A DNA stretch of 64,000 nt, taken from positions 91,642 to 155,641 of the forward strand of contig NZ_CABPSQ010000012.1 of NCBI RefSeq assembly GCF_902459775.1, given 5' to 3'. The DNA is from Pandoraea captiosa. GTDB lineage: Bacteria > Pseudomonadota > Gammaproteobacteria > Burkholderiales > Burkholderiaceae. The notes under the pieces are model-generated. The model did no database searches, was not told where the DNA came from, and worked only from the letters and a program-made list of their open reading frames with translations. The translations under genes and the position numbers were made by a program. This document shows, piece by piece, positions 45,087 to 54,117 of this stretch; the first letter of the stretch is position 1; each line of letters opens with the position of its first letter.

Positions 45087-46424
45087 ATGGGAATGGGGGA
45101 GCAGGTCAGACGACAGTTGGCCGCCAAGGCGTTACAGCGTCAGATGCAGCGTGTCGCCGATGATGCCGACAAGCCGTTCGTACCACGACCGGCAATCACC
45201 GCAGATACCGACGCTCGCGGTGAGCTGACAAGGTTCGACACGATGTCGCAGTATCAGCATGTCCGCATCATGCGCCAGATGGGCGACACGCTTAAGGTCG
45301 ATTCGCCATTCTTTCGCGTGCACGAAGGTATGGCGGGCGCGACGACGACGATCGGCGAGCGGACGTATTTGAATTTCGCCAACTACAGTTACCTCGGCAT
45401 GGCCAGCGAAGCGCCGGTCGTCGCAGCATCCAAGGCGGCCATCGATCGATACGGGACATCGTCTTCGGCAAGCCGCATGGTGGCGGGAGAGCGGCCCATT
45501 CAACAGGCGCTGGAGCGTGCCCTGGCCGATTTCTACGAGGTCGAGGACAGCGTGGTCTTCGTGAGTGGGCATGCCACGAACGTCACCGTTATCGGCGCAC
45601 TGTTCGGTCCGGGAGACCTCATCGTGCACGATGCGCTGGCACACAACAGCATCGTGCAAGGCGGACAATTGAGCGGTGCGAAACGATTGAGCTTCGCGCA
45701 CAACGACTGGCGCGCGCTCGACGCTCTGCTCTCGCGAGTGCGTCACGAATATCGACGTGTGTTGATCGCCATCGAGGGCCTGTACAGCATGGATGGCGAC
45801 ATTCCCGAGCTGAAACGTTTTGTCGATATCAAGCGGCGTCACGCGGCCTTTCTGATGGTCGATGAGGCGCACTCCCTCGGCGTGATCGGCGCAACCGGTC
45901 GGGGCGTGCGCGAACATGCCGGCGTCGCACCGGAAGACGTCGACATCTGGATGGGTACGCTATCCAAGACGCTGGCGAGCTGTGGCGGCTTCATCGCTGG
46001 CAGTCGGGTATTGACGGACATTCTGCGCCATCTTGCGCCAGGCTTCCTATACAGCGTGGGTATTGCCCCGTCTGCGGCAGCGGCGTCGCTTGCAGCGTTG
46101 CGGCTGATGCAGACGGAGCCTGAACGTGTTGCGACCTTGCGTGAGCGCGGGCATCGCTTCCTTCACCGGGCACGCGCGGCGGGCTTCGACACAGGCACCA
46201 GCGAAGGCTACGCCGTCGTGCCGATCCTCACTCGCAGCTCACTCAGGGCCGCGCAATGGGCGAATGCCCTGTTCGACGCCGGGATCAACGTTCAACCGAT
46301 TTTCTATCCCGCGGTAGAGGAGCAAGCGGCGCGGTTGCGATTTTTCATCTGCTCAACGCACACGCCCGAACAGATCGACCATGCCGTGGACACACTGGCC
46401 CGGCTGGCCAGGGGGGCAATGTGA
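45087..46424 (+). CDS. Alpha-oxoamine synthase (rkpG/wcbT-like, serine palmitoyltransferase relative)
   Basis: 445 residues of the PLP-dependent alpha-oxoamine synthase family. YLNFANYSYLGMA, SSASRMVAGERPIQQ, VFVSGHATNVTVIG, VDEAHSLGVIGATGRG (PLP Asp and His) and the PLP-Lys block GTLSKTLASCGG (Lys294) are visible. Family members condense an acyl thioester with an amino acid, releasing CO2, to give an alpha-amino ketone. An N-terminal extension of ~60 residues may dock the PKS ACP. Following a PKS that lacks a thioesterase, it is the likely chain-release enzyme, giving a sphingoid-like product. The next gene overlaps its stop (GTGA). Confidence 0.92.
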   Translation: MGMGEQVRRQLAAKALQRQMQRVADDADKPFVPRPAITADTDARGELTRFDTMSQYQHVRIMRQMGDTLKVDSPFFRVHEGMAGATTTIGERTYLNFANYSYLGMASEAPVVAASKAAIDRYGTSSSASRMVAGERPIQQALERALADFYEVEDSVVFVSGHATNVTVIGALFGPGDLIVHDALAHNSIVQGGQLSGAKRLSFAHNDWRALDALLSRVRHEYRRVLIAIEGLYSMDGDIPELKRFVDIKRRHAAFLMVDEAHSLGVIGATGRGVREHAGVAPEDVDIWMGTLSKTLASCGGFIAGSRVLTDILRHLAPGFLYSVGIAPSAAAASLAALRLMQTEPERVATLRERGHRFLHRARAAGFDTGTSEGYAVVPILTRSSLRAAQWANALFDAGINVQPIFYPAVEEQAARLRFFICSTHTPEQIDHAVDTLARLARGAM

Positions 46425-47095
46425 GCGCCGTGCTGTCCGAGGCGGCGTTACCCTGTCGCAATCATCACTATACGTTCCGTCGTGCCACGCGCAGCGACGC
46501 GCCGGCCTGTTCCGACCTGATTTTCTCGTCTGGACCGAAGGAATTCGCGTATCTGTTCAACGATACAGACGAACGATGCGTCGCCTTCCTAGAGTACGCG
46601 TTCGCCATGCGATTCGGACGCTTCTCATATCGACACCACCACGTTGCGGTGCGCAATGACGGGCAAATCTGCGCCACCCTGGCAACCCATACCCGAATCC
46701 AGTTGTGGCTCGGCGACATCGTATTTGCGGGGCAGCTTCTGCGCCGCTACGGTGTGGCCGCGAGCGCCCGAATTCTTGTCAGAGGGCACGTTTTGTCGAG
46801 CACACTGGCACGCCCCAACCGTGGCGAAGTGCTGATTTCGCACTGTGCAACTCACGTCGCAGTGCGGTCGCGGGGCATATTTCGGCGCCTGTTCCGGCAC
46901 GTTACGACGGCACGCCTTTGCGCTGGTAAAGCCTGGCTCAACGTTCTGGATTCCAACATCGACGCAAGACGGCTATACGTCCGGCTCGGGTTTGCCGACG
47001 CGCCGAAAAGTCCGCGGCGCAGCCGCAATCTTCCCGCATCCCTCAACACTCGCAGCATGTACTGGCGCGCATGTCCTCAGGAAAACGCCTCATGA
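46421..47095 (+). CDS. GNAT-fold acyltransferase (wcbS-like position)
   Basis: 224 residues from GTG at 46421, overlapping the previous stop by 4 bp. N-terminal YTFRRATRSDAPACSDLIFS and HHVAVRNDGQICATLATHT strands, with THVAVRSRGIFRRLFRH as the acyl-CoA loop (R-x-x-G) and VLDSNIDARRLYVRLGF as the C-terminal GNAT block. It would N- or O-acylate a product of the lipid pathway; N-acylation of the amino ketone/alcohol to a ceramide-like lipid is an attractive inference. Ends in ATGA overlap with the DUF4214 gene. Confidence 0.8.
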   Translation: MSAVLSEAALPCRNHHYTFRRATRSDAPACSDLIFSSGPKEFAYLFNDTDERCVAFLEYAFAMRFGRFSYRHHHVAVRNDGQICATLATHTRIQLWLGDIVFAGQLLRRYGVAASARILVRGHVLSSTLARPNRGEVLISHCATHVAVRSRGIFRRLFRHVTTARLCAGKAWLNVLDSNIDARRLYVRLGFADAPKSPRRSRNLPASLNTRSMYWRACPQENAS

Positions 47096-47760
47096 AAAAC
47101 TCGCTCTCTCAAACGATTCTCAAAACGGTGCTCTCGCGAAGCATCGTGCAGGCGGGTTACGAAGGCATCCTGGGGCGACATCCGGATGACGAAGGCCGAA
47201 AGGTATATGAGAGGTTCCTGCGAGGCTCGGGCACCCTCGAAGCGTTTCTTAAGGATCTGTCACGCTCGGAAGAAGGATGGCGCGTCACGATAGCCGAGCG
47301 CGCCGAGGCGCTGGTGGCCTCGGTACGCGAAGCCCTGCGCCCAGACGCTACTACCTATGTCCATTGGGACGCATTGACCGCTCGTTTGCGCGACACGGGC
47401 GACATACACGAATTCGTCGATGCCCTGCTTCGCAACCCGAACGTCAGACTGGCATACGACGAAGCGTCCGGGGTAATGCACCCGATCGTCGCCCAACGGG
47501 ATGCGCTTGCGCGAGCAGCGTGTCGAGCGTCTGCGCAAACCATTGATCCACGCGCGTGCCGACGATTTCGTCACGTGTTGCGCCAAGACAATTCAGCGCA
47601 CTTTGATTCGCGGCCAGCACACGCCCCGTATCGTCGAACGCGATCAACGCTTGCGCGAAGCCGCCAAGATGATCTGCCTGCTCCTGCAATTGCAGCAACC
47701 AATCATCGCGATAGTGCTGAAAGAAATACTCGCTCTCCACGACCTTCGCCGTCAGATTGA
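47092..47760 (+). CDS. DUF4214-like protein, 3' part probably not native
   Basis: 222 residues as read. The first ~136 (to about 47500) look native: VLSRSIVQAGYEGILGRHPD and ERFLRGSGTLEAFLKDLSRS resemble DUF4214 repeats, found in proteins tied to surface glycans. From about 47500 the frame runs antisense through the acoR-type gene and becomes Arg/Ala/Ser-rich with no conserved features, so the original 3' end seems to have been lost at a junction. It is translationally coupled to the GNAT gene by ATGA. Function unknown. Confidence 0.6.
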   Translation: MKNSLSQTILKTVLSRSIVQAGYEGILGRHPDDEGRKVYERFLRGSGTLEAFLKDLSRSEEGWRVTIAERAEALVASVREALRPDATTYVHWDALTARLRDTGDIHEFVDALLRNPNVRLAYDEASGVMHPIVAQRDALARAACRASAQTIDPRACRRFRHVLRQDNSAHFDSRPAHAPYRRTRSTLARSRQDDLPAPAIAATNHRDSAERNTRSPRPSPSD

Positions 47761-48358
47761 CGAGCGCGAGCGTATGGAATTGGCTCTGACGGGTGACGTC
47801 GGCGGTTGTCGACGACACATCGATGACGGCGAGCAGTTCGCCTTGCGGCGCAAACACCGGGCTTGCCGTACAGGTCAGCGGCGTATGACGCGCACGAAAG
47901 TGATCCTGCTGACAGATGATGACGGGCGCGCGCTCGACAGCGCATGTGCCGATGCCATTCGTGCCCTCGCACGATTCGCTCCAGTCGGCGCCCGGCCACA
48001 AGCCGGCACGATGGAAGTCGTCGCGCGTGCCGTCGTGCAAATGCGAATCCACGATCACACCGTCCGGCGCCGTGAGCAATACCGCCTGACGCGGATTCAT
48101 CAACTGACGCTGCAAGCGCTCCAATACCGGCAGCGACACCGTGCGCAACCGCTCCATGGCATGACGGCGATCGCGCAACTGTGAGGACGCCAGAACACGC
48201 GGCGCCCTGTGCGCGCCCGGATCGAGCGCATGAGTGTCCAGGCAACGTCGCCATGAACTGGCGATATTCGGGTCGGTCGGGCCCGTGCCCGATGACGCCT
48301 GGCCCTGCACGACATTCAGCACGCGACGCGCGTGCGCGGACTCAGTGGTGGGTGGCAT
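47444..48358 (-). pseudogene. Truncated acoR-type sigma-54 activator (sensory half only)
   Basis: 304 residues as read from the ATG at 48358. The N-terminus ARRVLNVVQGQ...PNIASSWRRCLDTH is the start of AcoR/Fis-family activators, followed by a GAF domain (QAVLLTAPDGVIVDSHLHDG; WSESCEGTNGIGTCAVE; HTPLTCTASPVFAPQGEL) and the start of a PAS-like segment (ALIAFDDTGRVLAANQSALN). The reading stops making sense after ~LLAQA (near 47504). The AAA+ ATPase with its GAFTGA loop and the Fis-type HTH are absent. A full protein has about 600-650 residues. It can no longer activate sigma-54 polymerase. An in-frame TTG at 48505 is not needed. Confidence 0.85.
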
Positions 48359-48485
48359 TGGTCGTCTCCCCCGTGCCGGATGTTCGTTGATCTCGTGGTC
48401 GTTTCCGAAGCATCTCCCATGGCGGGATCGTTTGCAATGCGCTGTGTCAATCGGAAGCAGCGAAGCGATTGAAGATACCCGGACC

Positions 48486-48537
48486 GTGTCACGCTCGTGA
48501 GACAAGACGTGTCATCGTGTGAGACACCCGTGTCACG
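48486..48537. promoter_or_regulatory. Cluster of TGTC/GACA inverted repeats (activator sites)
   Basis: TGTCACGCTCGTGAGACA (48487-48504), TGTCATCGTGTGAGACA (48510-48526) and the overlapping GTGAGACACCCGTGTCAC (48519-48536). They lie 80-130 bp upstream of the -24/-12 promoter, the usual place for AcoR-type upstream activating sequences. Confidence 0.65.
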
Positions 48538-48602
48538 GATCCGGTACACGACGCGCGGCCCCATCGGGCGCGGATCCGCATGGCGACGCGTTTCGGCGTA
48601 GG

Positions 48603-48618
48603 TGGCCCGCGAATTGCT
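48603..48618 (+). promoter_or_regulatory. Sigma-54 (-24/-12) promoter
   Basis: TGGCCCGCGAATTGCT: GG at 48604-48605 and GC at 48616-48617 are exactly 12 bp apart. It matches TGGCACG-N4-TTGCW with one mismatch. It would start transcription about 55 bp before the aldehyde dehydrogenase ATG. Confidence 0.85.
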
Positions 48619-48681
48619 TGGTGCCTCATGCGTGGCTGGCAAACGACCCGCCACCGTCACAACAATACCCGGAGACACGAC

Positions 48682-50202
48682 ATGCGATACGCCCCACCCG
48701 GCACGCCCGGTGCCCTGCTGTCCCTGCAATCCCGTTACGAGAACTTCATCGACGGCAAGTTCGTGCCGCCGGTCGAGGGACGCTACTTCATCAACACCTC
48801 TCCTGTCACCGGCGCGATCATCGGCGAATTCCCGCGCTCGAACGGCGCGGACATCGAACTCGCGCTGAACGCCGCGCACGCCGCAGCGCCCAAGTGGGGA
48901 AGAACCTCCGTACAGGCGCGCTCGCGCATTCTGTTGCAGATCGCCGACCGTCTCGAATCGCAACTGGAACGCTTCGCCGTCGCGGAGACGTGGGACAACG
49001 GCAAGCCCGTTCGCGAGACGCTTGCTGCCGATCTGCCGCTGGCCGTCGACCATTTTCGCTATTTCGCCGGATGCATTCGTGCGCAGGAAGGCACGGCCGC
49101 AGAGATCGACGAGCACACCGCCGCCTATCACTTCCATGAACCGCTGGGCGTCGTCGGTCAGATCATTCCGTGGAATTTCCCGCTGCTGATGGCCGCATGG
49201 AAACTGGCCCCGGCGCTCGCCGCAGGCAATTGCGTGGTGCTCAAGCCCGCCGAGCAAACGCCGCTCTCGATCACGCTTTTCGCCGAGTTGGTGGCCGACC
49301 TGCTCCCACCGGGCGTGCTCAACGTCGTGCAGGGCTTCGGCAAGGAAGCGGGCGAAGCCCTCGCGACCAGCAAGCGCATCGCCAAGATCGCCTTCACGGG
49401 ATCGACGCCAGTCGGCAATCATATCCTCACGCGGGCCGCCGCCAACCTGATTCCGAGCACCGTCGAACTGGGCGGCAAGTCGCCGAACCTCTTCTTCGAG
49501 GACATCATGCAAGGCGAGCCCGAGTTCATCGAAAAGGCGGCCGAGGGCCTTGTGCTGGGCTTTTTGAATCAGGGCGAGGTTTGCACATGTCCGTCACGCG
49601 CGCTCGTACAGGAGTCGATCTACGAGCCGTTCATGGAAGTGGTGATGAAGCGCGTCGAGCGCATCACGCGCGGCGACCCGCTCGATACCGAGACGGCGGT
49701 CGGCGCGCAAGCGTCGCAACAGCAGTTCGACAAGATCCTGACCTATCTGGATCTGGCGCGCCGCGAAGGCGCACAAGTGCTGACAGGCGGGGGTATCGAG
49801 ATGCTGGACGGGCCGCTCGCCTCCGGCTATTACATCCAGCCGACGCTGCTCAAGGGCGAGAACAGCATGCGCGTGTTCCAGGAAGAAATCTTCGGGCCGG
49901 TGGTCGGGGTCACGACCTTCAAGGATGAAGCCGAGGCGCTCGCCATCGCCAACGATACCGAGTTCGGCTTGGGGGCTGGCGTGTGGACACGCGACATCAA
50001 TCGCGCCTATCGCATGGGCCGCGGGATTCAGGCCGGGCGCGTCTGGACCAATTGCTATCACCTCTACCCGGCACATGCGGCGTTCGGTGGCTACAAGAAG
50101 TCGGGAATCGGCCGTGAGACTCACAAGATGATGCTTGGTCACTATCAGCAGACGAAGAACCTGCTGGTGAGCTACGACGTCAATCCGCTGGGCTTCTTCT
50201 GA
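48682..50202 (+). CDS. NAD-dependent aldehyde dehydrogenase (acoD/exaC-like)
   Basis: 506 residues, full length. [20 protein letters not shown] and [14 protein letters not shown] (NAD binding Lys), [24 protein letters not shown] (general-base Glu) and [16 protein letters not shown] (catalytic Cys). This subgroup oxidises acetaldehyde and similar aldehydes to acids, often in ethanol or acetoin catabolism. It follows a sigma-54 promoter and the ribosome-binding site ggagacacgac; the start at 48682 fits the family N-terminus. An alcohol dehydrogenase follows in the same direction. Confidence 0.93.
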   Translation: MRYAPPGTPGALLSLQSRYENFIDGKFVPPVEGRYFINTSPVTGAIIGEFPRSNGADIELALNAAHAAAPKWGRTSVQARSRILLQIADRLESQLERFAVAETWDNGKPVRETLAADLPLAVDHFRYFAGCIRAQEGTAAEIDEHTAAYHFHEPLGVVGQIIPWNFPLLMAAWKLAPALAAGNCVVLKPAEQTPLSITLFAELVADLLPPGVLNVVQGFGKEAGEALATSKRIAKIAFTGSTPVGNHILTRAAANLIPSTVELGGKSPNLFFEDIMQGEPEFIEKAAEGLVLGFLNQGEVCTCPSRALVQESIYEPFMEVVMKRVERITRGDPLDTETAVGAQASQQQFDKILTYLDLARREGAQVLTGGGIEMLDGPLASGYYIQPTLLKGENSMRVFQEEIFGPVVGVTTFKDEAEALAIANDTEFGLGAGVWTRDINRAYRMGRGIQAGRVWTNCYHLYPAHAAFGGYKKSGIGRETHKMMLGHYQQTKNLLVSYDVNPLGFF

Positions 50203-50427
50203 GCGCTTTCCGCCCCCGTGCGGCAAGCGATTCCGGCAAGCAAGACCGACACGTCTCGCTGTCGAGTCCTTACTCTAGACCTGCGAGACCTTGTGGCAGA
50301 TCAAAGACGCGTCGCACGGCGAGTGCGATGCTGTCTTTGATGCATGCAAAAGATGTTTCTGAGGGCCCGCAGCTGCGCATTCCGCGCGCGCGGAGCGCCC
50401 CCGACAGAACAGATAAGGAGCATGACC

Positions 50428-51576
50428 ATGAGCACGACTTTCTTCATCCCCGCCGTCAATATGATGGGCATCGGCAGTCTCGACGAAGCGATTGCCGCCC
50501 TGCGTCAATACCATTTCCGCCGCGCCCTGATCGTGACCGATGCCGGACTCGCCAAGGCAGGTGTCGCGGAGAAGGTCACCAGGCTGCTGGCGCAGCAGGA
50601 CATTCAATCGGTCGTGTTCGACGGCGCCAAGCCGAACCCGACCGTGGCCAACGTCGAAGCGGGCCTCGCAATCCTCAGGCAAAACGACTGCGACTTCGTG
50701 ATTTCCCTCGGCGGCGGATCGCCGCATGACTGCGCGAAGGGCATTGCCTTGTGTGCGACCAACGGCGGCCACATCTCCGATTACGAAGGCGTCGATCAGT
50801 CGAAGAAGCCGCAATTGCCGCTCGTCGCCATCAACACGACGGCCGGCACCGCGAGCGAAATGACACGTTTTTGCATCATCACGGACGAAAAACGTCATGT
50901 GAAGATGGCCATTGTCGACCGGAACGTCACGCCGTTGCTGTCGGTCAACGATCCGGCACTGATGGCTGCCATGCCTAAGGGCCTGACCGCCGCGACCGGC
51001 ATGGACGCCCTCACGCACGCCACCGAGGCCTATGTGTCGACGGCGGCCACGCCGATCACCGACGCCTGTGCGCTCAAGGCGGTAACGCTGATCTCGCAGA
51101 ACCTGCGTCGGGCGGTTTCGCATGGCGACGACATGACGGCGCGCGAGAACATGGCGTATGCGCAATTCCTGGCGGGCATGGCGTTCAACAACGCATCGCT
51201 GGGTTACGTCCATGCCATGGCGCACCAGCTCGGCGGGTTCTATGACTTGCCGCACGGTGTGTGCAATGCTGTCCTGCTGCCGCACGTCGAGGAGTTCAAC
51301 GCAAGTACGAGTGCCGGACGCCTGAAGGACATTGCACAAGCGATGGGCGAGAAGGTCGAGGGCTTGAGCGACGAGGAAGGCGCAAAGGTCGCGATTGCGG
51401 CGATCCGCCGGTTGTCGAAGGATATCGGCATTCCTTCAGGCTTGGCCGAACTGGGTGCGAAGGAAGCCGACGTGCCCACGCTCGCGGCGAACGCGATGCA
51501 GGACGCGTGTGGCCTCACGAACCCGCGCCGCGCCGAACAGGCGGAAATCGAAGCGATTTTCCGTCGGGCGTTTTAA
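50428..51576 (+). CDS. Iron-containing (group III) alcohol dehydrogenase
   Basis: 382 residues. NAD-binding region [19 protein letters not shown], then [17 protein letters not shown]; the metal ligands are in [14 protein letters not shown] (Asp and His) and [20 protein letters not shown] (two His). It oxidises short-chain alcohols to aldehydes, feeding the upstream aldehyde dehydrogenase. Of two close ATGs (50422 and 50428) I choose 50428 because AAGGAG ends at 50420, giving normal spacing. A 225-bp gap separates it from the dehydrogenase gene; they could share the sigma-54 promoter. Confidence 0.92.
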   Translation: MSTTFFIPAVNMMGIGSLDEAIAALRQYHFRRALIVTDAGLAKAGVAEKVTRLLAQQDIQSVVFDGAKPNPTVANVEAGLAILRQNDCDFVISLGGGSPHDCAKGIALCATNGGHISDYEGVDQSKKPQLPLVAINTTAGTASEMTRFCIITDEKRHVKMAIVDRNVTPLLSVNDPALMAAMPKGLTAATGMDALTHATEAYVSTAATPITDACALKAVTLISQNLRRAVSHGDDMTARENMAYAQFLAGMAFNNASLGYVHAMAHQLGGFYDLPHGVCNAVLLPHVEEFNASTSAGRLKDIAQAMGEKVEGLSDEEGAKVAIAAIRRLSKDIGIPSGLAELGAKEADVPTLAANAMQDACGLTNPRRAEQAEIEAIFRRAF

Positions 51577-51630
51577 TGAGGTGCGACATCGATGCGACTG
51601 ATAATTTCCAGTCGCGTCGAAGCGCTTAAA

Positions 51631-51662
51631 GATGAAGGGATGAAGGGATGAAGGGATGAAGG
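51631..51662. repeat. 8-bp tandem repeat, four copies
   Basis: gatgaagg repeated four times directly before the terminator stem of the alcohol dehydrogenase unit. Perfect copies suggest slippage origin. Confidence 0.8.
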
Positions 51663-51698
51663 GGTTACGGAGAGATATCGCTCCGTAACCCCTTTTTT
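51661..51698 (+). terminator. Rho-independent terminator after the alcohol dehydrogenase gene
   Basis: GGGGTTACGGAG, 8-base loop, CTCCGTAACCCC, then TTTTTT. Perfect 12-bp stem, about 85 bp after the stop. Confidence 0.92.
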
Positions 51699-51713
51699 AC
51701 GACGATGCACCAA

Positions 51714-52247
51714 TCAGCGCGTCGTCATGCCGACAGGCGGTTGTTGACGTTGAATCGTATTCACCGTCACACCTGCAAGCGTGGCGATACCGTTCGCAAC
51801 GTCGGAGCCGACGTTTTCCGCGACCAGACTAATACCGTTGATGGACGAGCGCGCGGTATCTTCCACGGTGTAGGTCTTGCCCGACACATCCACGCGAGCC
51901 TTGATGTGGTCTCCACCCGCTAGAAAACCCAGCATGACGCGGGCGACGGCTGAACGGGTGCTGTATTCCTCGACGGTAATTTTCACCGGAACCCCATTGG
52001 CGGAGACCAGCATACCGTTTTTATCAGCCTGCTTCTTGAACGCGTCGATTACCCCTGACTTCACCTCGTCATCGATACTGTGACCGTTCGATTCGATGGT
52101 CGGCAGCGCAACCCCTTGTTTCAGGGTTGCAGCAAGAGCCGGATCGACGCCACGCGAGGAATCCGGCCCCGAAGACGTCGAAGCGCACCCGGTCAATGCG
52201 AGGATCATGCTCACCACCGCCGCGCGTGAGAAATTACGTACGTTCAT
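51714..52247 (-). CDS. Uncharacterised lipoprotein (possibly DUF4410-like)
   Basis: 177 residues. Signal MNVRNFSRAAVVSMILALTG with lipobox LTGC. The mature part has an acidic helix (DDEVKSGVIDAFKKQADKNG), a beta strand VPVKITVEEYSTRSAVARVM and a conserved-looking LGFLAGGDHIKARVDV, resembling DUF4410 lipoproteins. The C-terminus is Gln/Pro-rich. It faces the terminator of the upstream unit. No function can be assigned. Confidence 0.75.
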   Translation of the reverse strand: MNVRNFSRAAVVSMILALTGCASTSSGPDSSRGVDPALAATLKQGVALPTIESNGHSIDDEVKSGVIDAFKKQADKNGMLVSANGVPVKITVEEYSTRSAVARVMLGFLAGGDHIKARVDVSGKTYTVEDTARSSINGISLVAENVGSDVANGIATLAGVTVNTIQRQQPPVGMTTR

Positions 52248-52511
52248 GCTGTTACCCCTTTTCTGGATTTATAAGAGTGCCGTTTGGCAGCCACCGAAAC
52301 ATACGGCGCAGTGCAATTCGGTCTTGTACTCCCCGGAAGACCGCACGAACGCGCGACTTTGGAAGCGGTGGCGGCACCACCGGAATTCCCGACCATTGAG
52401 AAATGGTCGAGACAAGCATTACGGAAACGGGAAGGGTTTTCTTTAGGTTACCGACACACTTTTTCGCTCATCCCGGAATTCTCGAGGTAATAAGGACGAA
52501 AGGAGTGAAAT
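52248..52511. other. Intergenic region between the lipoprotein and MFS genes
   Basis: 264 bp (about 318 bp to the transporter stop including the terminator). It should hold the promoter of the lipoprotein on the minus strand. No gene, RNA or clear repeat was seen. Confidence 0.35.
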
Positions 52512-52541
52512 ACAAAAGGGCCGCGTAAATCACGCGGCCCT
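52512..52541 (-). terminator. Terminator after the ACS-type MFS gene
   Basis: On the minus strand AGGGCCGCGT, 5-base loop, ACGCGGCCCT, then TTTTGTA. A perfect 10-bp GC-rich stem 25 bp after the transporter stop at 52566. Confidence 0.85.
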
Positions 52542-52565
52542 CCGGCCATTCACGCAACGCGCCGA

Positions 52566-53924
52566 TCAAGCCATCGCCTGCGCGCCTGACGGTGCTTCCC
52601 GGCGACGGATTCGCCACCAGATCAGCACGGCGACGAAGGCTTCGAGCGCCGCCACGATCCACAGGCCGCCGTTGAAGCTGCCCGTGGCGTCCTTCACCAG
52701 GCCGAGCAGGTAAGGCGAGCCGAATCCGGCCAGATTCGCCACCGAGTTGATGAACGCAACGCCCATCGCTGCGGCACCGCCCGCGAGGTAGGCATTCGGC
52801 AACTGCCAGAACACCGGAATGGCGCCCATCGTGCCCGAGACGGCAACAGCCAGACACAGAAACGCCGCCACGCCGTTGTTTCCGGCAAAGAGACCCACAC
52901 CCGCGAGCCCGCACGCCCCCACGAACACCGGAATGGCGCAGTGCATGCGCGCCTCGCGTCGCTTGTCCGCGCTGTACCCAATGGCGATCTGAAAGATCGC
53001 ACCGAACACGTACATCACCCCCACCAGCAACCCGATATGCAGCGGGTTGGTCGGCCCCAGGGCACGAACGATGGTCGGCGCAAAGAACGAGAGTGTCGCG
53101 TTCGCGGCCACGATGCCGAAATAGATCCCAGTGAGCAGCCAGAGCTTCGGGCTGCGCACGGCCAGCAGGAAACTGTGCTCGCGCTTGCCCGCGCTCTTGC
53201 GATCAACGTCCAGATCGGCTTGCAGCAAACGCTTTTCCTGCGCCGACAACCAGCTCGCCTGCTCCGGCTTGTCGACGAGAAACCACACGGCCAGCACACC
53301 CGCGAGCACGGTCGGCACGCCTTCGAGCAGGAACAGCCACTGCCACCCCGCCCAGCCGTTCACGCCGTGCATGCCGTTAAGAATCGCGCCTGCCAGCGGC
53401 GCACCGACCACGGAAGAGACCGCCGACGCGGAGATGAACCACGCGAACGCCTTGGCGCGTCGGTGCGCCGGAAACCAGAACGTCAGATAAAGCAGCACGC
53501 CCGGTTGAAAGCCCGCCTCGAACGCGCCCAACAGGAAACGCATGACATAGAAGTAGGCCGGCGAGTGCGTGAACATCATCAGCACGCAGATCGTCCCCCA
53601 GCCCAGTGTGATACGCGCGAGCGTGCGACGTGCGCCAATGCGCAGCAGCAACCAGTTGCTCGGAATTTCCAGAAAGAAGTAACCGAGAAAGAAGATGCCC
53701 GCACCGATGCCGTAAACGGTCTCGCTAAAGCCCAGATCCTGCTGCATTTGCAGCTTCGCGAAGCCGACGTTGACACGGTCGATCCACGCGAGCATCCACA
53801 AGATGAAGATGAACGGAATAATCCGCCACATGATCTTCCGATAAATCGGATCGAGCATTTGCTCGGACGGATTGGCGAACGCGTGGCTCGCATCACCGGC
53901 GAGCGAGGGTGGCTGTTGTTGCAT
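52566..53924 (-). CDS. MFS transporter, anion:cation symporter (ACS) family
   Basis: 452 residues, twelve predicted membrane segments. MWRIIPFIFILWMLAWIDRVNVGFAKL is spread over TM1 with the ACS-typical DRVNVGFA; PSNWLLLRIGARRTLARI and RFLLGAFEAGFQPGVLLYL follow. ACS carriers import organic acids such as tartrate, phthalate or hexuronates. Start chosen at 53924 because GGGAGGAG lies 5-6 nt upstream; an in-frame ATG at 53957 lacks such a site. It is the last gene of a minus-strand catabolic block. Confidence 0.9.
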   Translation of the reverse strand: MQQQPPSLAGDASHAFANPSEQMLDPIYRKIMWRIIPFIFILWMLAWIDRVNVGFAKLQMQQDLGFSETVYGIGAGIFFLGYFFLEIPSNWLLLRIGARRTLARITLGWGTICVLMMFTHSPAYFYVMRFLLGAFEAGFQPGVLLYLTFWFPAHRRAKAFAWFISASAVSSVVGAPLAGAILNGMHGVNGWAGWQWLFLLEGVPTVLAGVLAVWFLVDKPEQASWLSAQEKRLLQADLDVDRKSAGKREHSFLLAVRSPKLWLLTGIYFGIVAANATLSFFAPTIVRALGPTNPLHIGLLVGVMYVFGAIFQIAIGYSADKRREARMHCAIPVFVGACGLAGVGLFAGNNGVAAFLCLAVAVSGTMGAIPVFWQLPNAYLAGGAAAMGVAFINSVANLAGFGSPYLLGLVKDATGSFNGGLWIVAALEAFVAVLIWWRIRRREAPSGAQAMA

Positions 53925-54117
53925 TTCAACTCCTCCCGGAGTGGCGTGGGTCGGCACACGTCATCGTCGTTTTGATTTCGATGTCGACGTGGATATTGAC
54001 GTAGGTGTTGGTATGGCTACTAATTTTGAAACGAATCGCGAGATCGACGACAGTGCGCGGGCGCCGAAGCGAATGGGTCTGAATCGACCTCAGACGGCTT
54101 CAGGTGGCTTCAGGTGG

